Shown piece after piece: positions 35,451-43,844 of a stretch of DNA of 51,955 nt. The stretch's first letter is position 1. Every line of letters starts with the position of its first letter. Source of the DNA: Mycobacterium sp. (lineage in GTDB: Bacteria; Actinomycetota; Actinomycetes; Mycobacteriales; Mycobacteriaceae); assembly GCA_031292665.1 (NCBI GenBank), contig JARLGR010000218.1, forward strand, positions 1 to 51,955, in the 5' to 3' direction. The translations under genes were made by a program, and so were the position numbers. The notes beneath the pieces are model-generated. The model had not been told where the DNA came from and did no database searches. It worked only from the letters and a program-made list of their open reading frames with translations.

Positions 35451-35560
35451 GAACTCACTGTCTTCACTCGGCTTGACTGCTGGGCCTGCGTCGGCGGCGC
35501 CGCACCGGGCAACTCGCACGGACGAACTGTATCCACCCGCCAGAAGGCTGCTACCGTCGC

Positions 35561-35621
35561 GTGCCACGATGTGGCACAGGTCACGACGCACTCGCCGGTA
35601 CGGCTCGTGATACAAGTCACA
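35561..35621. promoter_or_regulatory. Crp-like sites and palindrome between sucC and M23 peptidase genes
   Basis: Site 1 TGTGGCACAGGTCACG (35570-35585) and site 2 CGTGATACAAGTCACA (35606-35621) fit the Crp consensus TGTGA-N6-TCACA at 8/10 and 9/10 half-site positions, with centres 36 bases apart. GTGCCAC-GAT-GTGGCAC (35561-35577) is a separate perfect palindrome overlapping site 1. They lie 110-170 bases before sucC and 75-135 before the peptidase gene, so either could be the target. Confidence 0.5.
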
Positions 35622-35696
35622 CTTTCGGCCGGATGTCCGCTCAAGGTTGCCACCGTCGTACCCGAGCGGATACCGTCCTAGGGTCCAGATAACGAT

Positions 35697-36833
35697 ATGG
35701 TTACGATACGAGGACATTTCAGCTTGTCCCTGCACCGTTTCGCCCGTACTTCCGCCGCAACTGCAGGCGTGGTGAGGGTCGGTCGCGCGGCTAGCGGCCG
35801 TGCGGAGCTCCATCGCAACGAAGTCACCGAAATCCTGCCCCTCGACGGCTTCGACTTCGACCTGGACTTCAAGGACGCCACGGATCTGGCTGACCTGGAC
35901 TTCAGCAACGACTCCACCTTCGACAACGAAGCGCGGGTGTTGCTGGCTCCCGAGCTCGACGATCTGAACGACACGGTCGATCTCACGCCGCTGCGGCTGG
36001 CCGCCCCTACCGAGGTGATGGTGCGGGCGCCCATCAAGACCGGCACCGACCCGCGGTTCGATCGCTCCCGGGACACCTCCCGCGACACCTCCCGCGACAC
36101 CGATGTCATCCCGGTGGTGCGGCGCGGCGGTCAGCACCGCAGGCAGCCGACCAGCGCCGCCAAGGGCCGCCTGCTGATCTCGGCGATGGCCGCCGGTGCC
36201 GCGGCTGCGGCCGCGCACAGCGCGACCGGCCACGCCGACACCCCCAAGACCGAGCCCGTCCTGACGGCGAACGCGACGTCCCTCACCGGCGGGTCCGGGG
36301 GTAACGCCACAGGTGGCGCCCAGGTGATCGCGGTTCAGCCCGCGGCGAGAACCGCCCTGCACAACCAGGAACTCGCGAAAGGGGTGGCCTTCGCGGACGA
36401 CCGCGCCCAGCGCGAGGCGCGGTTACAGCAGCCGCCCTACGTCATGCCGACGAAGGGCATCTTCACCTCCAACTTCGGCTACCGCTGGGGTGTGCTGCAC
36501 GCCGGCATCGACCTCGCCAACTCGATCGGAACGCCGATATACGCGGTCTCCGACGGTGTCGTGGTCGACGCGGGACCAACCGCGGGCTACGGCATGTGGG
36601 TCAAGCTGCGCCACGCCGACGGCACGGTCACGCTCTACGGCCACGTCAACACCACGCTCGTCAGCGTCGGTGAGCGGGTGATGGCCGGCGACCAGGTAGC
36701 GACCATGGGAAACCGTGGCAATTCCACCGGCCCACACCTGCATTTCGAGGTGCTTCAGGGCGGCGCCGAACGAATCGACCCCGTGCCGTGGCTCGCTAAG
36801 CGGGGTCTTATGGTCGGCAACTACGCTGGTTGA
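35697..36833 (+). CDS. M23/LytM-family peptidase (Rv0950c-like)
   Basis: 378 residues. An Asp-rich, probably cytoplasmic N-terminus (40-150), a four-residue repeat [12 protein letters not shown], a hydrophobic Ala-rich segment (about 158-185, signal anchor) and a linker. The C-terminal LytM domain (about 250-375) has [13 protein letters not shown] (His, Asp zinc ligands), LYGHVN and GPHLHFEVL (HxH). All zinc ligands are present, so it may cleave peptidoglycan stem peptides. ATG at 35697; alternative starts downstream are possible. A Pro-rich membrane protein follows two bases after its stop. Confidence 0.86.
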   Translation: MVTIRGHFSLSLHRFARTSAATAGVVRVGRAASGRAELHRNEVTEILPLDGFDFDLDFKDATDLADLDFSNDSTFDNEARVLLAPELDDLNDTVDLTPLRLAAPTEVMVRAPIKTGTDPRFDRSRDTSRDTSRDTDVIPVVRRGGQHRRQPTSAAKGRLLISAMAAGAAAAAAHSATGHADTPKTEPVLTANATSLTGGSGGNATGGAQVIAVQPAARTALHNQELAKGVAFADDRAQREARLQQPPYVMPTKGIFTSNFGYRWGVLHAGIDLANSIGTPIYAVSDGVVVDAGPTAGYGMWVKLRHADGTVTLYGHVNTTLVSVGERVMAGDQVATMGNRGNSTGPHLHFEVLQGGAERIDPVPWLAKRGLMVGNYAG

Positions 36834-36834
36834 G

Positions 36835-37404
36835 GTGACCGCGCCAGACCAGCCAGCACCTGCTCCACAACCCCCAGAGCCTGAGTCACCCTCCCAATCG
36901 CGCACGCGGATCATCCGACGGGCACCCACCGGACCGGTCCCCACCGTGGCGGATTCGCCGACCACCCACATTCCCCGGCAGCCACCGAGTTACTCGCGCG
37001 CGGATCGGGGATCGTTCTCGGGCGCGCCGACCGCTGCGCACAGCGGCCGCACCGCCGTCGCCGCCTGCGCCGTCAGCATCGTCAGCGGGTGGGCGACGTC
37101 GGTGGTGGCCACCGACCTCATCGCCGGCTGGTGGCGAACCGACCGCCTGTTCTGCATCGCGGTCGCGTTCCTCGCCATCGTGTTCGCCGCGACCACCGTT
37201 TCCGGCGTGATCATGTTGCTGCAGCACCGGCCTCTTGGGCGTTACCTCATCGTGGCCGGGGCGGTCGTCGCGGTACTGACCTACGGCGGCGTCTTCATCG
37301 CGGGCGCCCGTGTCGCGTGGATCGTGTATTTGCTGTGGGTGCTGCCAGTCGCCAGCGTGATCCTGGCGCTGCACCCGAAAACCACACGCTGGCTGCAGGG
37401 CTGA
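36835..37404 (+). CDS. Pro-rich membrane protein downstream of M23 peptidase
   Basis: 189 residues from a GTG at 36835, one base after the upstream stop. A Pro/Arg-rich N-terminal half (QPAPAPQPPEPESPSQSR, RIIRRAPTGPVPT), probably cytoplasmic, is followed by four hydrophobic segments (about 75-95, 103-125, 133-155, 160-180). No known motif. Close spacing suggests it is co-expressed with the LytM protein and may be part of the same envelope module. It is convergent with uvrD1. Function unknown. Confidence 0.72.
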   Translation: MTAPDQPAPAPQPPEPESPSQSRTRIIRRAPTGPVPTVADSPTTHIPRQPPSYSRADRGSFSGAPTAAHSGRTAVAACAVSIVSGWATSVVATDLIAGWWRTDRLFCIAVAFLAIVFAATTVSGVIMLLQHRPLGRYLIVAGAVVAVLTYGGVFIAGARVAWIVYLLWVLPVASVILALHPKTTRWLQG

Positions 37405-37481
37405 TCCGCCCCGAACGTGTATTGACTGCGAGATCTTCGAGGGAGAATTTTCGCGCTGAATGCACGCTCGGCGCGAGCCCG

Positions 37482-39824
37482 CTAGAGCTTGCTGATCGGG
37501 GCGTGGTTGTGCATCAGCTTCACCCGCCCCGCGCTGCCGAAGTCGATCAGCGACATAGCCGATTCGCCGACGCCGGACACCTCCTCGACCCGGCCCAGCC
37601 CGTACTTGTCGTGCGTCACGCGGTCGCCAGGTTCCAGGACCAGCAGTGGGCGCTTGCTCGCGCCGGAGCGGGTGGGCGCCGCGCGGGGCGTGCCGAACCG
37701 GCCGGCGCCGCTCACCGGCGCGCTGAACGACGGGGCAGGCGCGGTGCGCCGCCAGTCGATGAGTTCTTGCGGAATCTCCCGCAAGAACCGCGATTCCGGG
37801 TTGAGCATCGGCTGCCCCCAGGACGACCGGACGATGGCCCTGCTCAGGTACAGCCGCTGACGGGCCCGGGTGATGCCGACGTAAGCCAGGCGCCGCTCCT
37901 CGGAGAGTTCGCCTGGATCGTCCAGCGACCGCATGTGCGGAAACATCCCGTCCTCCCATCCGGTGACGAACACCACCGGAAACTCCAAGCCCTTCGCGGT
38001 GTGCAATGTCATCAGAGTGACCACACCGGCGTCGTGCTCGGGGATGTCATCGGTGTCGGCGACCAGCGAGACCCGTTCCAGGAAGTCCGCCAGCACACCG
38101 GTGTCCGGCACGTCTTCGTCCCGGGGCGTTGACGGCGACTCGTCGAGCGCGGCGGCGTTCGCCCGGTCGATGCTGAATTCGTGTGCCAGGCTGACGAGTT
38201 CGTTGAGGTTGTCCAGGCGGGCGAGCTCTTGGGGGTCGGTGGAGGATTCCAGCTCCCGGCGGTATCCCGTCCGCTCGAGCACAGATTCGACCAGGTCGCC
38301 GAGGTCGTCGTCGAGGTGTCCCCTCAGGTCGTCGAGCAGCTCGACGAAGCCCGCGATCGCCTTTTCCGCGCGGGTATTGAGCATCGGCACTTTGCCTTCG
38401 GCCGCCGCCGTCAGCGCGTCGGCGAAACTCGAGCCCGTGGTCTCGGCGTACACCGCCACACAAGCCTCGGCGCGATCGCCGATGCCGCGACGGGGGGTGT
38501 TGAGGATGCGGCGCATGCTGACCGCGTCCCCGGGGTTGTCCAGCACCCGCAAGTAGGCGACGATGTCGCGGATCTCCCTGCGCTCGTAGAAGCGCACTCC
38601 CCCAACGACTTTGTAAGGAATTCCGGCGCGGATGAACACCTCTTCCAGCGACCGCGACGAATTGTTGGTGCGGTAGAACACGGCCACGTCGTTGTAGGTG
38701 ATCTCGCCGCGCTCGGCGAGCGCATCGATCTCCTCGGCCACGAACCGCGCCTCGTCGTGCTCGTTGTCGGCGACGTATCCGGCGATCAGCTCGCCGGTGC
38801 CGGCGTCGGTCCACAGCCGCTTCTCGCGGCGCCCGGCGTTGCGAGCGATCACGGCGTTGGCCGCCGACAGGATGTTTTGCGTCGAGCGGTAGTTTTGTTC
38901 CAGCAAAATGGTTGTCGCGTCGGGATAGTCGCGTTCGAAGTCCTCGATGTTGCGGATGGTGGCACCACGGAACGCGTAGATCGACTGGTCGGCGTCACCG
39001 ACCACGCACAACTCCGCCGGCGGCAAATCGTCGGGCGAAGCCTGGTCTCCCGGGGCGCCGTGGCCGACCAGTTCCCGCACCAACACGTACTGCGCGTGGT
39101 TGGTGTCCTGGTATTCGTCGACCAGGACATGCCGGAACCGCCGCCGATAGTACTGGGCGATGTTCGGGAACGTCTGCAGCACCGCGACGGTCTCGCCGAT
39201 GAGGTCGTCGAAGTCCAGGGCGTTGGCCGCCCGCAGCCGCCGCTGGTATTCGCCATAGACCGACGCGACGGTGCGGGACAAGTCATCGGACTCATCGGTC
39301 AGGGCGCCCACCGCCCGGGCGGGATCGACCAACTCGTTCTTCAGGTTGGAGATGGCGTTGGCCAGCAGGCGTGGCGAGTAGCGCTTGATGTCGAGCCCCA
39401 TGTCGCGCCCGATCATCTGCAGCAGCCGCCGCGAGTCGTCGGCGTCATAGATCGAGAAGTTGGAATTGAGTCCGTCGATCAGCGACGCCTGGTTGCGCAG
39501 GATGCGCACACAGGTCGAGTGGAACGTGGACACCCACATCGCGCGCGCCCGGTTGCCGACCAGCCGCACCACGCGCTCGCGCATCTCCGCGGCGGCCTTA
39601 TTGGTGAACGTGATGGCCAGGATCTGACCGACCCCGACGCCCCGCGCCGCCATCAGGTACGCGATGCGGCGCGTCAACACCGCCGTCTTGCCCGATCCCG
39701 CGCCGGCCACGATCAGCAGCGGCGAACCCTGGTGCACCACCGCCTGGCGCTGCCGGGGGTTGAGGCCGTCAAGCAGCTCATCTGCTGCCGAGTCCGGCTT
39801 GGTATCGGTTGCGTGCACGCTCAT
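37482..39824 (-). CDS. uvrD1: UvrD1, SF1A DNA helicase
   Basis: 780 residues. Motif I GAGSGKT (41-47), DEYQDTNHAQY (motif II), GDADQSIYAFRGA (III), QNYRSTQNIL (IV), TLHTAKGLEFPVVFVTG (V) and VGITRARQRLYLS (VI), with a Tudor-like C-terminus VTHDKYGLGRVEEVSG. It unwinds DNA in nucleotide-excision repair; in mycobacteria UvrD1 is reported to be Ku-stimulated and redox-sensitive. ATG at 39824 gives MSVHATDTKPDSAADELLDGL. It is convergent with the membrane protein and divergent from the chorismate mutase leader. Confidence 0.95.
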   Translation of the reverse strand: MSVHATDTKPDSAADELLDGLNPRQRQAVVHQGSPLLIVAGAGSGKTAVLTRRIAYLMAARGVGVGQILAITFTNKAAAEMRERVVRLVGNRARAMWVSTFHSTCVRILRNQASLIDGLNSNFSIYDADDSRRLLQMIGRDMGLDIKRYSPRLLANAISNLKNELVDPARAVGALTDESDDLSRTVASVYGEYQRRLRAANALDFDDLIGETVAVLQTFPNIAQYYRRRFRHVLVDEYQDTNHAQYVLVRELVGHGAPGDQASPDDLPPAELCVVGDADQSIYAFRGATIRNIEDFERDYPDATTILLEQNYRSTQNILSAANAVIARNAGRREKRLWTDAGTGELIAGYVADNEHDEARFVAEEIDALAERGEITYNDVAVFYRTNNSSRSLEEVFIRAGIPYKVVGGVRFYERREIRDIVAYLRVLDNPGDAVSMRRILNTPRRGIGDRAEACVAVYAETTGSSFADALTAAAEGKVPMLNTRAEKAIAGFVELLDDLRGHLDDDLGDLVESVLERTGYRRELESSTDPQELARLDNLNELVSLAHEFSIDRANAAALDESPSTPRDEDVPDTGVLADFLERVSLVADTDDIPEHDAGVVTLMTLHTAKGLEFPVVFVTGWEDGMFPHMRSLDDPGELSEERRLAYVGITRARQRLYLSRAIVRSSWGQPMLNPESRFLREIPQELIDWRRTAPAPSFSAPVSGAGRFGTPRAAPTRSGASKRPLLVLEPGDRVTHDKYGLGRVEEVSGVGESAMSLIDFGSAGRVKLMHNHAPISKL

Positions 39825-39955
39825 GTCGGTCCCAACTTACCGCCGCCCTGCGACACGCGTGGGTAGGCACGTGCCCCACGGGTCCGCGCAGCGTGACGGC
39901 CGGTTCGGCAGCGTGTTTTTTGCACGTGCGCCGTCCTTAATGGCACACTCGATGG

Positions 39956-40024
39956 GTGCTCAACGCGCAGCAGTGGCTCAGGCGATTTTTCTATGGGTAC
40001 CGGCCAGCGGTGCCCGTGGTCTAG
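39956..40024 (+). CDS. Leader peptide of chorismate mutase (putative attenuator)
   Basis: A 22-codon frame from GTG at 39956 to TAG at 40024, rich in aromatic codons: one Trp, two adjacent Phe and two Tyr within WLRRFFYGY (codons 7-15, 39974-40000). This is what an attenuation leader for aromatic amino acids should look like. It ends 14 bases before an intrinsic terminator that precedes the chorismate mutase gene. No clear ribosome-binding site is seen; a leaderless start is possible. A competing frame from ATG 39952 (28 codons) also covers the region but has only a few aromatic codons. Confidence 0.6.
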   Translation: MLNAQQWLRRFFYGYRPAVPVV

Positions 40025-40037
40025 CTGCTTTCGCTTA

Positions 40038-40080
40038 AGCCCCGTGGTCCGCTTCCGGATTCGGGGCTCGTTTCTTTTGT
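40038..40080 (+). terminator. Intrinsic terminator/attenuator before chorismate mutase
   Basis: AGCCCCG (40038-40044) pairs with CGGGGCT (40062-40068), and an inner TCCG-CTTC-CGGA tetraloop stem adds four pairs. The T-rich run TTTCTTTT follows at 40071. True U-tract terminators are rare in mycobacteria. Leader bases 40000-40010 (CCGG and AGCGG) can pair with 40049-40058, which would disrupt this hairpin, an antiterminator arrangement. Confidence 0.75.
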
Positions 40081-40094
40081 GAGGTCCGCGCCGG

Positions 40095-40412
40095 ATGAGA
40101 CCAGAACCCCCACATCAGGAGAACGCGGAGTTAGCAGAGATGAACATCGAAATGGCCGACACCGAGCAGGCCGCCGACATCGACGGGTTGCGCCGAGAGA
40201 TCGACCGGTTGGACGCGGAGATCCTCGCCGCGGTCAAGCGGCGGGCCGAGGTGTCCCGGGCGATCGGCAAGGTCCGAATGGCATCCGGCGGCACCCGGTT
40301 GGTGCACAGCCGCGAAATGCAGGTCATCGAGCGATATAGCGAACTCGGCCCCGAAGGCAAGGACCTGGCGATGCTGCTGTTGCGGTTGGGCAGGGGCCGG
40401 CTCGGTCACTGA
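40095..40412 (+). CDS. Intracellular chorismate mutase, AroQ-delta type (Rv0948c)
   Basis: 105 residues. Converts chorismate to prephenate for Phe and Tyr synthesis. The AroQ helix-bundle signature is present: [33 protein letters not shown] with catalytic Arg/Lys, then [21 protein letters not shown] and the conserved C-terminus RLGRGRLGH. That C-terminus is the part that in M. tuberculosis contacts DAHP synthase and gains activity and feedback control by it. ATG at 40095 matches MRPEPPH in the homologue. The leader and terminator upstream suggest control by aromatic amino acids. pgi follows 43 bases later. Confidence 0.95.
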   Translation: MRPEPPHQENAELAEMNIEMADTEQAADIDGLRREIDRLDAEILAAVKRRAEVSRAIGKVRMASGGTRLVHSREMQVIERYSELGPEGKDLAMLLLRLGRGRLGH

Positions 40413-40455
40413 TTTCACCGGGGCCGCACCGGGGTCGCCGCACTATGGTCGAAGT

Positions 40456-42120
40456 ATGAGCTCCGTCCAAACCATCCCCGACATCACCGCCACCCCGGCG
40501 TGGGACGCCCTGCGCAGGCATCACGAACAAATCGGCGAAGCCCACCTTCGCCAGTACTTCGAGGACGACCCCGACCGCGGCCGCGAGCTCACGTGCACGG
40601 TCGGCGACCTCTATATCGACTACAGCAAACACCGCATCACCCGAGAGACGCTGCGGCTGCTGGTCGATCTGGCGCGCGCGGCTAACCTCGAGGAGCGCCG
40701 CGACCAGATGTTCTCCGGCGTGCACATCAACACCTCGGAGGATCGGGCGGTGCTGCACACCGCGCTGCGGCTGCCGCGCGACGCCGAGCTGATCGTCGAC
40801 GGCCGCAATCTCGTCAAAGAGGTCCACGCCGTGCTCGACGCCATGGGTGATTTCACCGACCGGCTGCGCAGCGGGGAATGGGAGGGAGCCACCGGGAAAC
40901 GGATCAGCACCGTCGTCAACATCGGTATCGGCGGGTCAGACCTGGGTCCGGTGATGGTCTACCAGGCGCTGCGCCACTACGCGGACGCGGGAATTTCAGC
41001 GCGCTTCGTCTCCAACGTCGACCCGGCCGACCTGATCGCCACGCTGACCGACCTGGAACCCGCCACAACGCTTTTCATCGTTGCGTCCAAGACGTTTTCC
41101 ACGCTGGAGACGCTGACCAACGCAACCGCCGCGCGCCGCTGGCTGACCGACGCCCTCGGCGACTCCGCGGTGTCCAAACACTTTGTGGCCGTCTCCACGA
41201 ACAAGCGCCTGGTCGACGACTTCGGCATCAACACCGACAACATGTTCGGGTTCTGGGATTGGGTCGGCGGTCGCTATTCGGTCGATTCGGCGATCGGCCT
41301 TTCGGTGATGGCCGCCATCGGTCGTAACGCCTTCTCGGATTTCCTGTCCGGATTTCACATCGTCGACCGGCATTTCCGGACCGCTCCGCTGGAGTCCAAC
41401 GCGCCCGTGCTGCTCGGCCTGATCGGAGTGTGGTACTCCAACTTCATGGGCGCGCAATCGCGCGCCGTGCTGCCGTATTCCAATGACCTGGCACGCTTCG
41501 CCGCCTATCTGCAACAGCTGACCATGGAATCCAACGGCAAGTCGACGCGCGCCGACGGCACACCGGTCACCACCGACACCGGTGAAATCTTTTGGGGCGA
41601 GCCGGGAACCAATGGCCAGCACGCCTTCTACCAGTTGCTGCACCAGGGCACCCGGCTGATACCGGCCGACTTCATCGCCTTCAGCCAACCCCTCGACGAC
41701 CTGCCCACCGCCGAAGGCACCGGCAGCATGCACGACCTGCTCATGAGCAACTTCTTCGCCCAGACTCAGGTGCTGGCGTTCGGCAAGACCGCCGAGGAAA
41801 TCGCCGCCGAAGGCACACCCGCGGCCATCGTGCCCCACAAGGTGATGCCGGGCAATCGGCCGTCCACGTCGATCCTGGCCGACCGGCTCACCCCGTCGAC
41901 GCTGGGCCAGTTGATCGCGCTCTACGAACACCAGGTTTTCACCGAGGGCGTGATCTGGGGCATCGACTCGTTTGACCAGTGGGGTGTGGAACTGGGCAAA
42001 ACGCAGGCCAAAGCGCTGCTCCCGGTGATCACGTCCGACAGCTCACCGGCGCCGCAGTCGGACAGCTCGACCGACGCGCTGGTGCGTCGCTACCGGACCG
42101 AAAGAGGCCGCACCAGCTGA
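40456..42120 (+). CDS. pgi: Glucose-6-phosphate isomerase
   Basis: 554 residues, full length for the family. Interconverts glucose-6-phosphate and fructose-6-phosphate. PGI signature [19 protein letters not shown], substrate loop [30 protein letters not shown] and the C-terminal [14 protein letters not shown] with catalytic Lys. ATG at 40456 ([18 protein letters not shown]). Likely transcribed with chorismate mutase, from which it is only 43 bases away, unless it has its own promoter there. A hairpin ends the unit. Confidence 0.97.
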   Translation: MSSVQTIPDITATPAWDALRRHHEQIGEAHLRQYFEDDPDRGRELTCTVGDLYIDYSKHRITRETLRLLVDLARAANLEERRDQMFSGVHINTSEDRAVLHTALRLPRDAELIVDGRNLVKEVHAVLDAMGDFTDRLRSGEWEGATGKRISTVVNIGIGGSDLGPVMVYQALRHYADAGISARFVSNVDPADLIATLTDLEPATTLFIVASKTFSTLETLTNATAARRWLTDALGDSAVSKHFVAVSTNKRLVDDFGINTDNMFGFWDWVGGRYSVDSAIGLSVMAAIGRNAFSDFLSGFHIVDRHFRTAPLESNAPVLLGLIGVWYSNFMGAQSRAVLPYSNDLARFAAYLQQLTMESNGKSTRADGTPVTTDTGEIFWGEPGTNGQHAFYQLLHQGTRLIPADFIAFSQPLDDLPTAEGTGSMHDLLMSNFFAQTQVLAFGKTAEEIAAEGTPAAIVPHKVMPGNRPSTSILADRLTPSTLGQLIALYEHQVFTEGVIWGIDSFDQWGVELGKTQAKALLPVITSDSSPAPQSDSSTDALVRRYRTERGRTS

Positions 42121-42121
42121 C

Positions 42122-42158
42122 CGTGTCGCGCCGACAGTGAATCTGACGACGCGACACG
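42122..42158. terminator. Palindromic hairpin between convergent pgi and SDR genes
   Basis: CGTGTCGCG (42122-42130) and CGCGACACG (42150-42158) are perfect 9-base arms, with an inner CAG-TGAAT-CTG stem. It begins two bases past the pgi stop and is in the 78-base gap before the convergent SDR stop. Probably a two-way terminator. The core with cagtgaatctgac is, from memory, a recurring intergenic motif in mycobacteria. Confidence 0.72.
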
Positions 42159-42198
42159 CCGTAATGCCGTCGCCGGATTCATACCCGGCGCAACGGCT

Positions 42199-42948
42199 TT
42201 AAGCGAACCACTTGCCCAGCCGGGCCGGCAGCACCCGCATCACCTGCACCAGCGGCTCCCACGGCCACCAAGGCACCGCCGCCCGGCCCCGCTCCCGCTC
42301 GATCGCATCGACCAGCGACTTGACGCCAGTTGCGTTGTCCACCATCAACATTGTGCTGTTCGATTTGGCCGTCATCTCCGACTCGATGTAGCCCGGCTCG
42401 ATCGTTGAGACCGTGATCGGGCCGCTGTGGTACTCGGCACGCAGCGATTCGCCCAGCGAGCTGACGCCCGCCTTGCTTGCGGCGTAGGCGGCTTTGACGC
42501 CCGGGACTCCTTTGTTGCCCAGCACCGACGAGATCAGCACCAGGTGTCCCGAGCCACTCTTGTGGAACATCTCCAGCGCTGTCTCGATCTGCACCAGCGC
42601 GGCAACCAGGTTGGTCTCGATGGTCGCCTTGTTCGCCCAGAGCTTGCCCGAGCCGAGCCTTGCGCCCTTGCCGATGCCGGCGTTGACGATGACGCGGTCG
42701 ATGCCGCCGAGCTCGTCGCTGAGCTCGGAGAACACCTTGGGCACCTGTTCGTGGTCGTTGACGTCCAGCGCCGCGACCGCGATCTTGATATCCGGATACT
42801 GCAGCGAAAGCTCGGCTTTCAGCTCGTCGAGCCGGTCCGTTCGACGGGCGCACAGCGCCAGATCACGGCCCTTGGCGGCAAACGCGCGCGCCATCCCGGC
42901 GCCCAAGCCGGAACTGGCACCGGTGATGAGGATCTTCTGGCGAGTCAC
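42199..42948 (-). CDS. Short-chain dehydrogenase/reductase (Rv0945-like)
   Basis: 249 residues, classical SDR. Cofactor loop TGASSGLG (9-16), NAG (89-91), catalytic Ser in LISSVLG (140-141), Tyr155 and Lys159 in AAYAASK. Arg-Arg at 35-36 suggests NADPH. The C-terminal ending WWPWEPLVQVMRVLPARLGKWFA is hydrophobic and could touch the membrane. Substrate is unknown. Lies 28 bases downstream of the Fpg-like gene on the same strand. Confidence 0.92.
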   Translation of the reverse strand: MTRQKILITGASSGLGAGMARAFAAKGRDLALCARRTDRLDELKAELSLQYPDIKIAVAALDVNDHEQVPKVFSELSDELGGIDRVIVNAGIGKGARLGSGKLWANKATIETNLVAALVQIETALEMFHKSGSGHLVLISSVLGNKGVPGVKAAYAASKAGVSSLGESLRAEYHSGPITVSTIEPGYIESEMTAKSNSTMLMVDNATGVKSLVDAIERERGRAAVPWWPWEPLVQVMRVLPARLGKWFA

Positions 42949-42976
42949 CCGGGCAGCTTAGCGAGTGCTCGAGCGG

Positions 42977-43840
42977 CTACTTGAGCAGCCGCGACATTCG
43001 CCGGTCGGCCAGCACCTTGCCGCCGGTCTGGCACGTCGGGCAATACTGAAAAGACTTGTCCGCGAACGCAACCTCGCGCACGGTGTCCCCGCACACGGGG
43101 CACGGCAGGCCCGTCCGGGCGTGCACCCGCAGGCCGGACCGCTTCTCCCCTTTGAGCGTCGCGGCCCCCTGGCCGACCGATCGGGTGACCGCGTCCGTCA
43201 GAACAGACGCCATCGCGTCGTGCAGGGTGGTGAGCTGTTCGTCGGTCAGCTTCCCGGCCGTCGCGAACGGCGAGATCTTGGCGACGTGCAGGATCTCGTC
43301 GCTGTAGGCGTTGCCGATGCCGGCGATCACCTTCTGGTCGGTGATGACGGTCTTGATCCGGCCGGTGTTGCCGGCCAGCACTCCCGCCAGGTCGTCGGCG
43401 TTGAGCTCCAGTGCGTCGGGGCCGAGGGCGGCGATACCCGGCACCCGCCGCGGGTCGTAGACCAGCCACACTGCCAACCGTTTCTGAGTTCCCGCCTCGG
43501 TGAGGTCGAAGCCCGGCCCGCCGCCCGGGACTCCGAGATGGACGCGCAGCGCGATCGGCCCCTTGCCCGGCCGCAGCGGCGCCGCGGCCAGCGTGTCCGA
43601 CCAGCGCAACCAGCCCGCCCGTGACAGGTGGGCGATCAGCCACAGGTTCCCGGCGTGCAAGCCCAGGTACTTGCCCCACCGCTCGGACCCGGTGACGGCG
43701 TGGCCGTGCAGGGCGGTGACAGGCGGGTCGAAGGTCTTCAGTACCGACAGGGCGGCGACATCGACGCGGCCGACCGGCAATCCGACGGCATGTCGCCGCA
43801 AGTGGTCGACCAGCGCTTCGATCTCGGGAAGTTCGGGCAC
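42977..43840 (-). CDS. Fpg/Nei-family DNA glycosylase, full length
   Basis: 287 residues from GTG 43840. The mature N-terminus PELPEIEAL has the catalytic Pro2/Glu3/Glu6, Lys57 lies in ERWGKYLGL, the H2TH domain carries KTVITDQKVIAGIGNAYSDEIL, and a C-terminal zinc finger (CPVCGD...YCPTC) is present. All elements for oxidised-base excision and AP lyase activity are seen. The H37Rv counterpart Rv0944, as remembered, is only about 158 residues and lacks the N-terminus; here it is intact. It starts four bases after cobF on the same strand. Confidence 0.92.
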   Translation of the reverse strand: MPELPEIEALVDHLRRHAVGLPVGRVDVAALSVLKTFDPPVTALHGHAVTGSERWGKYLGLHAGNLWLIAHLSRAGWLRWSDTLAAAPLRPGKGPIALRVHLGVPGGGPGFDLTEAGTQKRLAVWLVYDPRRVPGIAALGPDALELNADDLAGVLAGNTGRIKTVITDQKVIAGIGNAYSDEILHVAKISPFATAGKLTDEQLTTLHDAMASVLTDAVTRSVGQGAATLKGEKRSGLRVHARTGLPCPVCGDTVREVAFADKSFQYCPTCQTGGKVLADRRMSRLLK

Positions 43841-43844
43841 ACGT

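Noticed and set aside
37451..37476. TCGCGC/GCGCGA inverted arms between the membrane protein and uvrD1
   Set aside because: Only six pairs with a 14-base loop in G+C-rich DNA; too weak to call a terminator.
39952..40038. 28-codon frame from ATG 39952 as the chorismate mutase leader
   Set aside because: It overlaps the GTG frame but has few aromatic codons and ends inside the terminator arm. The GTG frame explains the biology better, though ribosome data would be needed to decide.
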